From the NCBI RefSeq assembly GCF_015679325.1, contig NZ_JADPVI010000002.1:176798-240797 (forward strand): DNA of 64,000 bases. The letters are read 5' to 3'. Shown in pieces: positions 44,721 through 54,568 of this stretch. Origin of the DNA: Kaistella gelatinilytica. Its GTDB lineage: Bacteria; Bacteroidota; Bacteroidia; Flavobacteriales; Weeksellaceae. The translations under genes were made by a program, and so were the position numbers. The first letter of the stretch is position 1. Each line of letters opens with the position of its first letter. The notes beneath the pieces are model-generated. The model did not search any database. It was not told the DNA's origin and saw only the letters and a list, made by a program, of their open reading frames with translations.

Positions 44721-45938
44721 TTATTCTTCTGGGTGTCTGTCTTTTTTAAAATTAGAAAATCGTAACATTTCAGGGGTCACTTTTTTCTCGAAAACAAGAC
44801 CAATCATCATGATAAAAGTCGTGATTAAAATAACCTGAATGACAACAGATTCGTTCAAATAAGGAAAACGATCTTCCGGCGTAATGCTTAGAAATAAAAG
44901 AACAGTAATCAATCCTCTTGGTGCGATATAGAAAAGCGGCTGTATATCCATTTTTCCTAATTTCAAGAAAATTGCCCGTAAAAGATAAATCGCAATTACG
45001 ATCGAAATAGACCATACCAAAGAATCAGTATTAATAATATCTTCAGTTTTCAAGACGAAGCCGAAAACAATAAAGAAAAGAGTTCGTACGATGAAAGTTG
45101 CTTCTACAACAACGTCTTTAAAATGCTTAACCTCAGAATTAAGTTTGGTGAAACGTACATTTCTTAGGAATTTGAGATGTTTTAATTCATCAATATTCCC
45201 CAATATCAAACCGAAGAATAAAATAAAGATCAAAGCTGGAAGATGGTAAATTTTGGAAATTTCATAAATTAAAATATTCAAAATAATAATTGGTCCATAT
45301 TTAATGTGATGATCAATTTTGGCCAGAAGAAAAGCAAGAACCAGTGATGCAACCAAGGAGATCAAGAGCATCAACATAAACTGACCTACAAAATGAAATG
45401 CACCGCTCAAAGTAATAGCTGTTCCGAAAGTCGCAAAATTAAAGAATACAACTCCGATAATATCTGACAAACTGCTTTCGTACGTAATAAACTGGCGCTT
45501 ATCTTTGGTTAGATTAATGGCACTTGGAATGGCGATAGAACTGCTTATAATACAAAAAGGAATGATATTGATCAAACTTTGTTTGAAAGGAACATCCCAC
45601 TCATAAAATAGAAAAAGAGAAAATCCGATGGCGATAATAACGAGTGGCAACAGTGCAATTAAGGCAGATTTTTTTATGACGCTTTGAGTGGACCGATTAA
45701 GTTCTAATTCCAGAGAGCCTTCCAAAACAATTAGAATTAACCCAATTGTTCCTAATATTGGAAGAATTACATTAAGATTTGGGATGATGATATTAAAAAG
45801 TCCACCGACCTGGTTCAGAAGCCAACCCGTTGCCAGTAAGAAAATTACAGAAGGAACTTTGGTGAATTTTGAGGTAATATCGAAGATATAAGAGATCAGT
45901 AAAATAACACAGATCCCAATAATAAACATTTCAGCCAT
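44721..45938 (-). CDS. Cation:proton antiporter (NhaP/CPA1 type)
   Basis: A 405-residue inner-membrane protein with about 12 helices. Family signals are GTIGLILIVLEGSLELELN near the fourth helix, SSSIAIPSAINL, YESSLSDIIGVVFFNFATFG (the CPA1-type Asp region) and the C-terminal APRGLITVLLFLSI segment. It should exchange Na+ or K+ for protons. No cytoplasmic regulatory domain follows. It is the first gene of a likely two-gene unit with rimO. Confidence 0.88.
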   Translation of the reverse strand: MAEMFIIGICVILLISYIFDITSKFTKVPSVIFLLATGWLLNQVGGLFNIIIPNLNVILPILGTIGLILIVLEGSLELELNRSTQSVIKKSALIALLPLVIIAIGFSLFLFYEWDVPFKQSLINIIPFCIISSSIAIPSAINLTKDKRQFITYESSLSDIIGVVFFNFATFGTAITLSGAFHFVGQFMLMLLISLVASLVLAFLLAKIDHHIKYGPIIILNILIYEISKIYHLPALIFILFFGLILGNIDELKHLKFLRNVRFTKLNSEVKHFKDVVVEATFIVRTLFFIVFGFVLKTEDIINTDSLVWSISIVIAIYLLRAIFLKLGKMDIQPLFYIAPRGLITVLLFLSITPEDRFPYLNESVVIQVILITTFIMMIGLVFEKKVTPEMLRFSNFKKDRHPEE

Positions 45939-46044
45939 AAAGTAAATATATAAAAAAATTATAAAATCGATTATAAACCCTTTTTGAAAGTGGCTGAAAG
46001 TTATTGACTATTTTAAAAAATAAAAATAATTTGAAAATTTTAAG

Positions 46045-46075
46045 GAAAAAAAGAGAGTCCTATTTTTGACTCTCC
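46045..46075 (-). terminator. Terminator of the polysaccharide locus
   Basis: Stem GAGAGTC/GACTCTC (46053-46059 with 46068-46074), loop of 8 nt and seven or more T on the minus strand, 21 nt after the rfbA stop. It marks the 3' end of the minus-strand gene run. Confidence 0.9.
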
Positions 46076-46095
46076 ATATTATATATTACCGTAAT

Positions 46096-46956
46096 TTATT
46101 TTATTAAATTTTTCAAATAATCTCCGTAACCACTTTTGCCATATTTCTCAGCAGATTTCAGCAACTGTTCTTCATTGATAAATCCTTTCTTGTAAGCGAT
46201 CTCTTCAATACAAGAAATTTTAAAGCCTTGTCTCTTTTCCAAAACCTTTACAAATTCAGACGCTTCATGTAGCGAATCGAAAGTCCCCGTATCCAGCCAG
46301 GCTGTTCCGCGACTCATCACGCCTACTTCTAAATTTCCTTTTTCAAGGTAAATTTTATTGATATCGGTAATTTCTAATTCACCTCTTGGCGAAGGTTTCA
46401 AATTTTTGGCATATTCTACAACTGAATTATCGTAAAAGTACAATCCTGGAACGGCAAAATTAGATTTCGGTTCTTTCGGCTTTTCTTCAATTGAAATGGC
46501 TTTTTGATTCTCATCAAATTCTACAACCCCATATCTTTCCGGATCAGAAACCTGATAAGCGAAAACGCAACCGCCTTCCACATTGGTTTTACTGGCCAAA
46601 AGTTTAGGTAAACCAGCACCATAGAAAATATTATCACCTAAAACGAGTGCTACGGAATCATCACCAATAAATTCTTCACCTAAAATAAAAGCTTGAGCCA
46701 AACCATCTGGTGAAGGCTGAACTTTATATTGAATGTCGCAACCAATTGATGAACCGTCGCCTAATAATTTCTTGAAACCATCAATATCATGCGGAGTAGA
46801 AATTAACAGAATCTCTTTAATCCCCGCCAAAAGCAAGGTAGAAAGCGGATAATAAATCATCGGCTTGTCGTAAACAGGCATGAGTTGCTTGCTCACTGCG
46901 ATCGTTAATGGATAAAGTCTTGTTCCGGAACCACCGGCTAAAATTATTCCTTTCAT
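46096..46956 (-). CDS. rfbA: Glucose-1-phosphate thymidylyltransferase
   Basis: A 286-residue nucleotidyltransferase that makes dTDP-glucose. It shows the N-terminal signature [60 protein letters not shown] and the [14 protein letters not shown] segment. The length is standard. It is the last gene of the polysaccharide locus, 1 nt after rfbB. Confidence 0.96.
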   Translation of the reverse strand: MKGIILAGGSGTRLYPLTIAVSKQLMPVYDKPMIYYPLSTLLLAGIKEILLISTPHDIDGFKKLLGDGSSIGCDIQYKVQPSPDGLAQAFILGEEFIGDDSVALVLGDNIFYGAGLPKLLASKTNVEGGCVFAYQVSDPERYGVVEFDENQKAISIEEKPKEPKSNFAVPGLYFYDNSVVEYAKNLKPSPRGELEITDINKIYLEKGNLEVGVMSRGTAWLDTGTFDSLHEASEFVKVLEKRQGFKISCIEEIAYKKGFINEEQLLKSAEKYGKSGYGDYLKNLIK

Positions 46957-46957
46957 C

Positions 46958-48037
46958 CTATGAATATTGTTTGGTATAATATTTTTGGTAGTCGCCAGAA
47001 GTTACGTGATCGAGCCATTCTTTATTGTCAAGAAACCAGTCTATTGTTTTCCCTAAACCTTGTTCGAAAGTTACAGATGGTTTCCAACCTAATTCCTTAT
47101 TGAGTTTTGAAGCATCGATGGCGTAACGCAAATCATGACCTGGACGATCTTTTACGTAAGTGATCAACTTTTCTGAATACCCTTCCGGATTACCCAATTT
47201 CATATCCATTTGTTTGATAAGTTCTTTTACGAGATCGATGTTTTTCCATTCATTCCAACCACCGATGTTGTAGGTTTCACCGGTTTTTGCCTCGTTGAAA
47301 ATTTGATAAATAGCTTTTGCATGATCTACAACAAAAAGCCAGTCTCTCGTGTATTTTCCATCGCCGTAAATTGGAAGCGGTTTTCCATTCAAAATATTAG
47401 AAATACACAATGGAATTAATTTCTCCGGGAAATGATTCGGGCCGTAGTTGTTGGAACAGTTAGAAATAATAAACGGCATTCCGTATGTATTTCCGTAAGC
47501 GCGAACCAAATGATCGGATGCAGCTTTACTTGCTGAATATGGAGATTTTGGGTCATAAGCTGTAGTTTCCAAAAAGAAACCTGTTTCGCCCAAACTTCCG
47601 TAAACCTCATCGGTAGAAACATGATAGAATAAATTCTTACGAGTTTCATTTGGAAAATTCCCATGTTGATGATCTGGATTTAATGTCCAGAATTCTCTCG
47701 CCAAATTCAATAGATTCGCCGTTCCATTCACATTCGTATTGATAAATGCACTTGGATCTTCAATACTTCTGTCCACATGACTTTCTGCTGCTAGATGAAC
47801 GATCGCATCTGGATTATATTTTTCGAAAACTTTTCTAAGTTGATCAACATTAGTAATATCTGCTTTTTCAAAAACGTAATTGGGTTCGTTTTCGATATCT
47901 TTTAAATTCTCTAAATTTCCGGCATAAGTTAAAGCATCAAGGTTGATGATTTTTGAATCTGGATTATTTTTCACAAATTCACGAACGACGTGCGAACCGA
48001 TAAATCCGGCTCCACCGGTAATGATAATATTCTTCAT
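46958..48037 (-). CDS. rfbB: dTDP-glucose 4,6-dehydratase
   Basis: A 359-residue extended SDR that converts dTDP-glucose to dTDP-4-keto-6-deoxyglucose. It has the NAD motif [11 protein letters not shown], the catalytic segment [26 protein letters not shown] with the catalytic Tyr/Lys, [18 protein letters not shown] and [12 protein letters not shown]. It lies 9 nt after rfbC. Confidence 0.97.
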   Translation of the reverse strand: MKNIIITGGAGFIGSHVVREFVKNNPDSKIINLDALTYAGNLENLKDIENEPNYVFEKADITNVDQLRKVFEKYNPDAIVHLAAESHVDRSIEDPSAFINTNVNGTANLLNLAREFWTLNPDHQHGNFPNETRKNLFYHVSTDEVYGSLGETGFFLETTAYDPKSPYSASKAASDHLVRAYGNTYGMPFIISNCSNNYGPNHFPEKLIPLCISNILNGKPLPIYGDGKYTRDWLFVVDHAKAIYQIFNEAKTGETYNIGGWNEWKNIDLVKELIKQMDMKLGNPEGYSEKLITYVKDRPGHDLRYAIDASKLNKELGWKPSVTFEQGLGKTIDWFLDNKEWLDHVTSGDYQKYYTKQYS

Positions 48038-48046
48038 AATACTTCT

Positions 48047-48595
48047 TTAAAAATTGTGCTCTGCAAAAGCTGGTAATGCCATATCTTTCTCGGAAAGAAT
48101 GATTTTATCTTCAGGTAATTTCCAGTCGATATTCAAATCTTTGTCGTTGTAAATAACGCTTCCTTCAGAATCTTTTTCATAAAAATTATCGCATTTATAG
48201 GAAAAAATGGCTGTCTCGCTCAATACCGAAAACCCATGTCCGAAACCTCTGGGAACATAAAGTTGTAATTTATTTTCGGGAGTCAATTCAATTCCAAACC
48301 ACTTTCCAAAAGTTGGCGAATTTTTTCTTAAATCTACCGCAACATCCCAAACTTTCCCTTCCAGACAGGAAACCAGTTTTGCTTGAGCATGTTCACCTTT
48401 CTGCAAATGAACGCCACGCAAAACGCCATAAGAAGACTTGGAAATATTATCCTGTACAAAATGACCATTCATTCCAGTTAATTGTTCAAATTTCTGCTCA
48501 TTGAATTTTTCGTAAAAATAACCACGTTCATCTTCAAAAATGGTTGATTCGATAATATAGCAATCATTGAGTGGTGTATCTTTAATTTTCATCAA
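48047..48595 (-). CDS. rfbC: dTDP-4-dehydrorhamnose 3,5-epimerase
   Basis: A 182-residue cupin-fold epimerase acting on dTDP-4-keto-6-deoxyglucose. It has GYFYEKFNEQKFEQLTG, the catalytic His in YGVLRGVHLQKGEHAQAKLV, VWDVAVDLRKNSPTFG and YVPRGFGHGFSVLSE. Together with rfbA and rfbB it gives dTDP-4-keto-L-rhamnose. The final reductase rfbD is not in the window, so either it lies elsewhere or another reductase or aminotransferase uses this intermediate. It is 6 nt after the initiating transferase gene. Confidence 0.95.
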   Translation of the reverse strand: MMKIKDTPLNDCYIIESTIFEDERGYFYEKFNEQKFEQLTGMNGHFVQDNISKSSYGVLRGVHLQKGEHAQAKLVSCLEGKVWDVAVDLRKNSPTFGKWFGIELTPENKLQLYVPRGFGHGFSVLSETAIFSYKCDNFYEKDSEGSVIYNDKDLNIDWKLPEDKIILSEKDMALPAFAEHNF

Positions 48596-48601
48596 ATAAA
48601 T

Positions 48602-49594
48602 TTATTTAGAAATTAAAATTTGTCTTTTCAATCTAGATTTTAGCATAATGTAACAAAAAATCGCTGGAAGTAAAATTACTGAAAAAATTACCCAGTCTGA
48701 CCAATGTGAAGAGATTACAACAACGTTCATCAAAAGCTGAATCAAAGCATAAACCGAACTTACCACAAGATGCGAGACTTTCTTGTCATTTGCAAAAAGC
48801 TGGTATAAATGACGGCGGTGCGCATCGAAAATATTTTCTTTTAATTTCAATCTTTCCATGATGGTTAAAATTGTTTCCACACCATAAACTGCTAAAAAAA
48901 GAAACCATTTGTAGTCTTCTGTTTTTATCATTAATAAAGCCAATAGTGCAATAATCCAAAATGCGATTCCCATGCTGCCAATATCTCCGAGGAAACATTT
49001 TGCTTTTTTCCTGAAATTAAAAAAGAGGAAAACCAACGCAGCGATCATCGGATAAATAATGAAATCTGCAGTTACAAATTCAACCAGATACTGGTTAACG
49101 TACCACAAAGAACTTAAAACTACCAAACTATAAATTCCCGACATCCCATTAATTCCATCCATAAAATTATAGGCATTCAAAATTCCAATAATCAAAATAT
49201 AACAAATTGGAATCGCCCAAAAAGGTAAAAGCTGAAAAGCATTAATAAAATAAAGCAAAAGTGTCACTGCTGCAAAATGGAACACCAAGCGAATTTTGCT
49301 GGATAAATCCATCATATCATCGATAAAACTAATACCGCAAATGAGCAGCAATCCTAAACCAAAAATCCAGTAATTGGGGGACGGTGACTCACTAAAACCA
49401 TACTTTTTAATGAACATTTCAAATCCCATGAAAAAGACATACGCGATCGGGAAAATTATTCCGCCACCTCGAAGTGTAATTTCTGTATGAGCACTTCTGT
49501 GATTAGGTTTATCAATAATATTATATTTGTCGGCTATTTTAAAATAAACCAGCATCAGTAGAAAAAAAGCGATAGTTATGATGATATATTCCAT
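48602..49594 (-). CDS. WbpL/WecA-like polyprenyl-phosphate sugar-1-P transferase
   Basis: A 330-residue polytopic enzyme of the MraY/WecA family with about 10 helices. Motifs are RGGGIIFPIAYVFFM, the Asp pair in ISFIDDMMDL, LNAYNFMDGINGMSG, FLGDIGSMGIAFW and the cytoplasmic His-rich motif FDAHRRHLYQL. It transfers a sugar phosphate from UDP-sugar to undecaprenyl phosphate and starts the repeat unit. WbpL-type enzymes accept UDP-FucNAc, UDP-QuiNAc or UDP-GlcNAc. The 4-reductase-like gene next to it (1-nt overlap) suggests a 6-deoxy-HexNAc. Confidence 0.9.
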   Translation of the reverse strand: MEYIIITIAFFLLMLVYFKIADKYNIIDKPNHRSAHTEITLRGGGIIFPIAYVFFMGFEMFIKKYGFSESPSPNYWIFGLGLLLICGISFIDDMMDLSSKIRLVFHFAAVTLLLYFINAFQLLPFWAIPICYILIIGILNAYNFMDGINGMSGIYSLVVLSSLWYVNQYLVEFVTADFIIYPMIAALVFLFFNFRKKAKCFLGDIGSMGIAFWIIALLALLMIKTEDYKWFLFLAVYGVETILTIMERLKLKENIFDAHRRHLYQLFANDKKVSHLVVSSVYALIQLLMNVVVISSHWSDWVIFSVILLPAIFCYIMLKSRLKRQILISK

Positions 49595-50490
49595 TATTTT
49601 TTAAAGCTTTTGATGGTTATTTCAAGACCTTCTTTTGCAGAAACAGGAAGCGATGCAATTCCTAAGGTATCTTTTATTTTAGTATTAGAAACGATGTAAC
49701 TTTCTGTCAATTTTTTTAACCGTTCCGAATTAAGCGGCAGTTTTATTAAATCTCCAACTTTTGCCAAACCTGAGATTAAGTTAGCATTCAATTTCCATAA
49801 CTTCTCCTTTTTACCTGAAATATTTGCAATAATCTTTACCAATTCATTGGTTGACAAAGCTATATCATCGGCGAAATTGTAAATTCCTGAAACTGTCTCC
49901 TGATTTTGAAGCATCTTTAAAATTAGAAAATTTAAATTGTCGATACTTAGAAAAGAACGTTTATTTTCAAAAGCTGCTAAAGGCCACGGAATTCCTTTTT
50001 CAACGACTTTGTACAACAAATTCAGGTTTCCTTTGTTACCGGGACCATGAATCATACAAGGTCGAATGATAAACAATCTTTTTCCCGAAGGTAAATTTTG
50101 ACTGAGCAAATAGTTTTCAGCTTCAAGTTTCGATCGACCGTAAGGAGTTTGAGGATTGGCAGAGAAATCTTCTTTAAGAATACCATCAACCGTATCTGCG
50201 ACCGCTTTTACCGAACTAAAATAAAAAAAATATTTACTATCGGAAATTAAGAATTGATTGAAAAGAGTGATTGTTAGATCTCTATTTATTGTAAAATAAG
50301 ATTGCGGATCGGAAGAATTACTAGTATCATGTGCTTTTCCGGCCAAATGAATAATCGCTTCTGCATTTTTATTCAGATTCCAATTTTCATATCGGAGAGA
50401 TAAACCATCAACAATGTTTCCGTGCTCTCTCAAATATTTTGATAGATTTTGACCAACGAAACCCGATATTCCTGTGATGGTAATATTCAT
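49594..50490 (-). CDS. NAD-dependent epimerase/reductase (WbpV-like)
   Basis: A 298-residue extended SDR with the Rossmann motif TGISGFVGQNLSKYL at the start, AIIHLAGKAHD, FFYFSSVKAVAD, TPYGRSKLEAENYL with the catalytic Tyr and Lys, and IRPCMIHGPGNKGN. It most resembles WbpV, RmlD-like or GalE-like enzymes that act on UDP-4-keto-6-deoxy-HexNAc to make UDP-QuiNAc or UDP-D-FucNAc, the substrate for WbpL-type transferases. Its position directly before the initiating transferase supports this. It shares one base with that gene. Confidence 0.82.
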   Translation of the reverse strand: MNITITGISGFVGQNLSKYLREHGNIVDGLSLRYENWNLNKNAEAIIHLAGKAHDTSNSSDPQSYFTINRDLTITLFNQFLISDSKYFFYFSSVKAVADTVDGILKEDFSANPQTPYGRSKLEAENYLLSQNLPSGKRLFIIRPCMIHGPGNKGNLNLLYKVVEKGIPWPLAAFENKRSFLSIDNLNFLILKMLQNQETVSGIYNFADDIALSTNELVKIIANISGKKEKLWKLNANLISGLAKVGDLIKLPLNSERLKKLTESYIVSNTKIKDTLGIASLPVSAKEGLEITIKSFKK

Positions 50491-50548
50491 TTGTATATGT
50501 TATGATCGGTTTAAAATTTTATTAATCCGATGTTTAGTAGTCCTATTT

Positions 50549-51769
50549 TTATTTTGGAACAGTTTTCAATTTTAAAATTCGTTCCAAATTATCGATACAG
50601 CTGGAGAGTTGATAATTTTCCAGAAAGAAACTTCTACTATTTTGTCCCATTTGCTTCAATTCCGAACTTGGTAAAATTGCCATTTTCAAAATTGTTTCTG
50701 CTAATTTTTTTGAATCTCCAGCAGGAACAACCAGGCCACATTTCGCCTCTTCTATAATTTCTGCACCTTCACCGTTGAGCATTGCTACAATAGGTTTCGA
50801 TGCACTCATATATGCCTGAACTTTGGCAGGAACAGTGAGATTAAAGATTTTATCATCTTTTAAACTCACCAACATGACATCTGCTTTTGCAAAAAAACTT
50901 GCCATTGCTTCTACAGGATATCGGCCAACGGTGAAAACTGTTTCTTGTAAATTATTAATATCGATAAATTCCTGAACGTAAGACATTTTTCGGCCATCAC
51001 CCACGATAATCAATTTAATTTCCGGATTATTTTTCAGTTCTAAACCGGCTTTCATTATCGCTTCTAAATCTTGTGCTTCACCAACATTTCCGGCAAACAT
51101 GACTTTAAAACCTTTTGGTAGTTCGGGAACAGGAAAATTTTGATCACCTTGCGAAATCGAATCTTCTGCCCAATTCGGGAAATATTCTAATTTATTTTCG
51201 AAATTTCCTTTTTCTAAAATCGATTTTTTAAAACCTTTGGAAGTAATTAATATTTTTTCTGAATTTTTATAAAAGTTAATGACCATCTTTTCAAAGAAAC
51301 CAAGGATTGCTTTATTTTTAACTCCGCCCGCAATTTCTAAACTTTCTGGCCAAAGATCCATCACCCAAAAATAAACGGGAGCGTTCTGTAATTTTTTTAA
51401 TAAAAGTGCCGGATAAAACTGCGTGATCGGCGATGGTTCGTGTACGATTACCGCATCATATTTATGATTAAAATTTAGGAAAAATGCTTTGATAGACGCG
51501 AAGAAAGCAAAACTAAAATAATTCAGAAAAAGTCTAATTCCGCCACCTTTTCCACGCAAAAGTAGAAGTGAGCGAATAATTTTAACGCCATTAATTTCTT
51601 GTCTTCTATTTTTGAAAAGTCCGTATCCATCATACATTTTACCTTCCGGATAATTCGGTAATCCAGTTAGTACAGTTACATCGTGTCCTCTTTTTTGGAG
51701 TTCAAAAGAAAGGTCGTTGCTTTTAAAATTTTCGGGGAAGTAATATTGAGTAACAATTAAAATTTTCAT
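50549..51769 (-). CDS. wbuB: WbuB-like glycosyltransferase (GT4)
   Basis: A 406-residue GT-B glycosyltransferase. The N-terminal half has QYYFPENFKSNDLSFELQKRG, LTGLPNYPEGKMYDGYG and VVHEPSPITQ-like VIVHEPSPITQFYPAL, the pattern of WbuB/WbjE enzymes. The C-terminal donor domain shows KVMFAGNVGEAQDLEAI, IVGDGRKMSYV and the later VPAKVQAYMSASKPIVAML with the E-x7-E-like GEGAEIIEEA. WbuB transfers L-FucNAc in organisms with fnlABC. Its ATG overlaps fnlC by 4 nt. Confidence 0.87.
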   Translation of the reverse strand: MKILIVTQYYFPENFKSNDLSFELQKRGHDVTVLTGLPNYPEGKMYDGYGLFKNRRQEINGVKIIRSLLLLRGKGGGIRLFLNYFSFAFFASIKAFFLNFNHKYDAVIVHEPSPITQFYPALLLKKLQNAPVYFWVMDLWPESLEIAGGVKNKAILGFFEKMVINFYKNSEKILITSKGFKKSILEKGNFENKLEYFPNWAEDSISQGDQNFPVPELPKGFKVMFAGNVGEAQDLEAIMKAGLELKNNPEIKLIIVGDGRKMSYVQEFIDINNLQETVFTVGRYPVEAMASFFAKADVMLVSLKDDKIFNLTVPAKVQAYMSASKPIVAMLNGEGAEIIEEAKCGLVVPAGDSKKLAETILKMAILPSSELKQMGQNSRSFFLENYQLSSCIDNLERILKLKTVPK

Positions 51770-52902
51770 GCTTTACTCCAAACCACTCTGTTTACATAAT
51801 CGGTATAACTTAAGATGATACGCACTATTTTTTCAGAAACATTGGGCATTGAATAATCTGAAACGCGACGGTAATTTCTCTCTGTACCTATATTTTGTTG
51901 TTGCAATTGCGTTAAACCCTGCATAATTCTTTCGGGATTCATTCCCACCATCATTACGCTGGCTTCTTCCATAGCTTCCGGTCTTTCGTGAGCATCTCTG
52001 ATATTTAAGGCTCGGAAATTTAAGATAGAAGATTCTTCAGAAATAGTTCCTGAATCGGATAAAACCGCATAACTGCGCATTTGCAAAGCGTTATAATCGT
52101 GAAAGCCGAGAGGTTTTAAAAACTGAACTTCGGGACGAACGACTACTTTCATTTTATCGATCATATTTCTCGTCCGCGGATGAGTAGAAACGATAATTGG
52201 ATAGCCGAATTTTTCAGCGATTAAATTTAAACTTTCAATTAAACCTTTGAAGTTTTTATCAGAATTGATGTTTTCTTCACGGTGAGAACTTACGACGAAA
52301 TATTTTCCTTCTTCTAAATTGAGTCTCGATAAGACATCAGATTTTTCAATTTCTGGAAGATAATGATTGAGAACTTCGAACATTGGTGAACCGGTCTTGA
52401 TGATTCGATCGGCAGGAAGTCCTTCTCTTAATAAATATTCGCGGGCAATATCGCTGTACGTTAAGTTTACATCAGAAGTATGATCTACAATTTTTCGGTT
52501 CGTCTCTTCCGGAACACGCTGATCGAAACAACGGTTTCCTGCTTCCATGTGAAAAATTGGGATTTGTCTTTTTTTCGCAGGAATTGCACAAAGACAGGAA
52601 TTGGTATCTCCTAAAACTAAAAAAGCTTCAGGCTGCAATTCTTCTAAAAGAGGATCGATTTTAATGAGAATATTACCGATCGTTTCGGTTGCGGTGATTC
52701 CGGCCGCCTCTAAAAAATAATCTGGTTTTCGCAAACCAAGATCTTCAAAAAAAATCTGATTTAGCTCATAATCATAGTTTTGACCGGTGTGAACAATGGT
52801 GTGTTCAATGGCTTCAGAATTATCTAATGCAATAAGAACCCTGGATAATCTTATAATTTCGGGACGGGTTCCTACGACCGTCATGACCTTTAGTTTCTTC
52901 AT
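51766..52902 (-). CDS. fnlC: UDP-L-FucNAc C2-epimerase (UDP-GlcNAc 2-epimerase family)
   Basis: A 378-residue non-hydrolysing 2-epimerase of the FnlC/WbjD/CapG type. It has VVGTRPEIIRLSRVL, IVHTGQNYDYELNQIFFEDL, FLVLGDTNSCLCAIPAKK, FHMEAGNRCFDQRVPEETNR, SSHREENINSD and VLSDSGTISEESSIL. It performs the last step to UDP-L-FucNAc after FnlA and FnlB. The frame opens at a TTG (52920), but the ATG at 52902 is preferred because the TTG overlaps a TATTTTTG box (52918-52925 on the minus strand), a possible internal promoter. Confidence 0.92.
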   Translation of the reverse strand: MKKLKVMTVVGTRPEIIRLSRVLIALDNSEAIEHTIVHTGQNYDYELNQIFFEDLGLRKPDYFLEAAGITATETIGNILIKIDPLLEELQPEAFLVLGDTNSCLCAIPAKKRQIPIFHMEAGNRCFDQRVPEETNRKIVDHTSDVNLTYSDIAREYLLREGLPADRIIKTGSPMFEVLNHYLPEIEKSDVLSRLNLEEGKYFVVSSHREENINSDKNFKGLIESLNLIAEKFGYPIIVSTHPRTRNMIDKMKVVVRPEVQFLKPLGFHDYNALQMRSYAVLSDSGTISEESSILNFRALNIRDAHERPEAMEEASVMMVGMNPERIMQGLTQLQQQNIGTERNYRRVSDYSMPNVSEKIVRIILSYTDYVNRVVWSKA

Positions 52903-52917
52903 ATTTTTTAATATTTG

Positions 52918-52925
52918 CAAAAATA
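52918..52925 (-). promoter_or_regulatory. Possible internal -7 box TATTTTTG before fnlC
   Basis: The minus strand shows TATTTTTG 15 nt before the fnlC ATG, in the 110-nt gap after fnlB. No -33 TTG is correctly spaced, so it is weak support for an internal promoter. Confidence 0.3.
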
Positions 52926-53012
52926 AGATTTTTCATTAACTAAAAGGTGCATTTGCTTGATTTTTAAACCAAATTATAAGATGATGTGCCGGAATTTTTC
53001 TACATTTTGACT

Positions 53013-54131
53013 TTAAACTTCCACAAAATAAGTATCTGCATCCTCTGCATTGTAAGGTTCATTGATCCAAAAAATGGTAAGTAATTCTTCCTCTCCAATA
53101 TTTTTGATGTTGTGCGTGTACCAAATCGGCATATCTACATAAGATGGTTCCGTTCCATCTAAATAAAAATCTAAGACTTCATCGCTATCGATTTTTCTCA
53201 ACTGAATAAGAGCCTTTCCTTTGATAACAGCAAATCTTTCTATTTTTCTCGTATGGAAATGATTTCCACGGGTGATTCCGGGAACGGTGGTAGAAAAAGA
53301 GCATTGTCCACCGATTCCTAATCTGATGACTTCCACGAAAGCTCCTCTTGGATCAATATTTTGCCTGAATTTCACTGGATAATGAGTCTCAATATCAAAA
53401 TAGCAGCGGAAAGTGTTGAATAATTGATAATCAAAAGGAGTAATCAATTCTGGAATTTCTCCCGCATCAAAATATAATTTTTTATAGTTTTCAAGTTTAG
53501 CTAAAACTTCCGACACTTTGATAGCGGTGGTAAATGGCACAACATATTGTTCTTTTGTTTCACCACTTTGAATTTGATTAATGATTTCCTGCACCAGTTC
53601 TCCCACATAAATTAATCGCACTTCACCATCAACATCGATGGTCGGATTTTCTCCATGCGTTAATTTATGGCAAAATGTAGCAATAAACGAGTTGTAATTG
53701 GGTTTCCCGAAGGGTCCAAAAACATTGGGAATAATCATTCCTGTAAATTTACCGCCATTAAGTTTTGCCCAATTTGCTAACAGAGATCTGCCTAATTTTT
53801 TAGATTTTCCATACAAATTATCACGTTCCTCCTGAGAAGAAGACGAAAATAGAAGGTGTGCTTTGGACCCAGTTCTTTCTAAAGAACAAACGAGTTGATT
53901 CACCAATTCTACGTTTTGATGGTAAATAACTTCTGGATCAGGATGACGGTTCATAGCAGCGAGATGCACAATCACATCGCACTGTTTTACAAAATCATCC
54001 AATTGATCGGGTTGCTCAAAATATTCTTTTTGAAAATCTATTCGTTCAAATTCATCAGGTTTTAAACCTAAAGTATTGTATAAATGCGAACCTACAAAAC
54101 CATTTTGACCGGTAATTCCTATCTTCTTCAT
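53013..54131 (-). CDS. fnlB: UDP-sugar reductase with C-terminal cupin (FnlB/WbjC/CapF)
   Basis: A 372-residue two-domain protein. The N-terminal SDR domain has GITGQNGFVGSHLYNTL, VIVHLAAMNRH, LYGKSKKLGRSLL with the catalytic Tyr/Lys and PNVFGPFGKPNYNSF. The C-terminal cupin (from about residue 255) has metal-binding GNHFHTRKIERFAVIKG. CapF/FnlB epimerises C3 in the cupin and reduces C4 in the SDR domain. All key residues are visible. It follows the small cupin gene by 12 nt. Confidence 0.93.
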   Translation of the reverse strand: MKKIGITGQNGFVGSHLYNTLGLKPDEFERIDFQKEYFEQPDQLDDFVKQCDVIVHLAAMNRHPDPEVIYHQNVELVNQLVCSLERTGSKAHLLFSSSSQEERDNLYGKSKKLGRSLLANWAKLNGGKFTGMIIPNVFGPFGKPNYNSFIATFCHKLTHGENPTIDVDGEVRLIYVGELVQEIINQIQSGETKEQYVVPFTTAIKVSEVLAKLENYKKLYFDAGEIPELITPFDYQLFNTFRCYFDIETHYPVKFRQNIDPRGAFVEVIRLGIGGQCSFSTTVPGITRGNHFHTRKIERFAVIKGKALIQLRKIDSDEVLDFYLDGTEPSYVDMPIWYTHNIKNIGEEELLTIFWINEPYNAEDADTYFVEV

Positions 54132-54143
54132 GAATCAATTTTT

Positions 54144-54557
54144 TTAATTAAAATAATCTGCTGGAAATCTAAATTCATCTTTTATTTCCCCTAATTCATA
54201 ATCTGCAAAAACCAATAATTTCGACTGCTCCTCATCCGCTTGAATAGAAGTTACAAAACCCTTTGGAATATGAAGAACATCTAAATTTTCTGCTGACAGG
54301 ACAAATTCTAAAACCTTTAAATCTTTAGAGGGATTTTCCCATAAATCAATTTCTATTAATTTAATTGTAAAAGATCCAGAAATCGCCGAAAACCATCTTT
54401 GCTCAATTTTATGACCTTGCCAACATCGTGCAAAATCTGTTGAATTATTTTCTAAGGTATAAACTCTTTTGATTCCCAAAGCATTAAAATCATTATTGAA
54501 AATAACAGTTCCTCGGTCATCCTTGAAATGATTTCCTTTAATAATGGTTGGTTCCAT
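54144..54557 (-). CDS. Small cupin, sugar-epimerase/FdtA-like
   Basis: A 137-residue cupin-fold protein with DDRGTVIFNNDF near the start, ARCWQGHKIEQRWFSAISGSF in the middle and LDVLHIPKGFVTSIQ, then KLLVFADYELGE. It resembles the dTDP-sugar 3,4-ketoisomerase/WxcM-like and dTDP-4-dehydrorhamnose-epimerase-like small cupins. It sits between fnlA and fnlB, where it may assist or tune the 4-keto intermediate made by FnlA. The reaction is not established. Confidence 0.75.
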   Translation of the reverse strand: MEPTIIKGNHFKDDRGTVIFNNDFNALGIKRVYTLENNSTDFARCWQGHKIEQRWFSAISGSFTIKLIEIDLWENPSKDLKVLEFVLSAENLDVLHIPKGFVTSIQADEEQSKLLVFADYELGEIKDEFRFPADYFN

Positions 54558-54568
54558 CGGCTTTTAGT

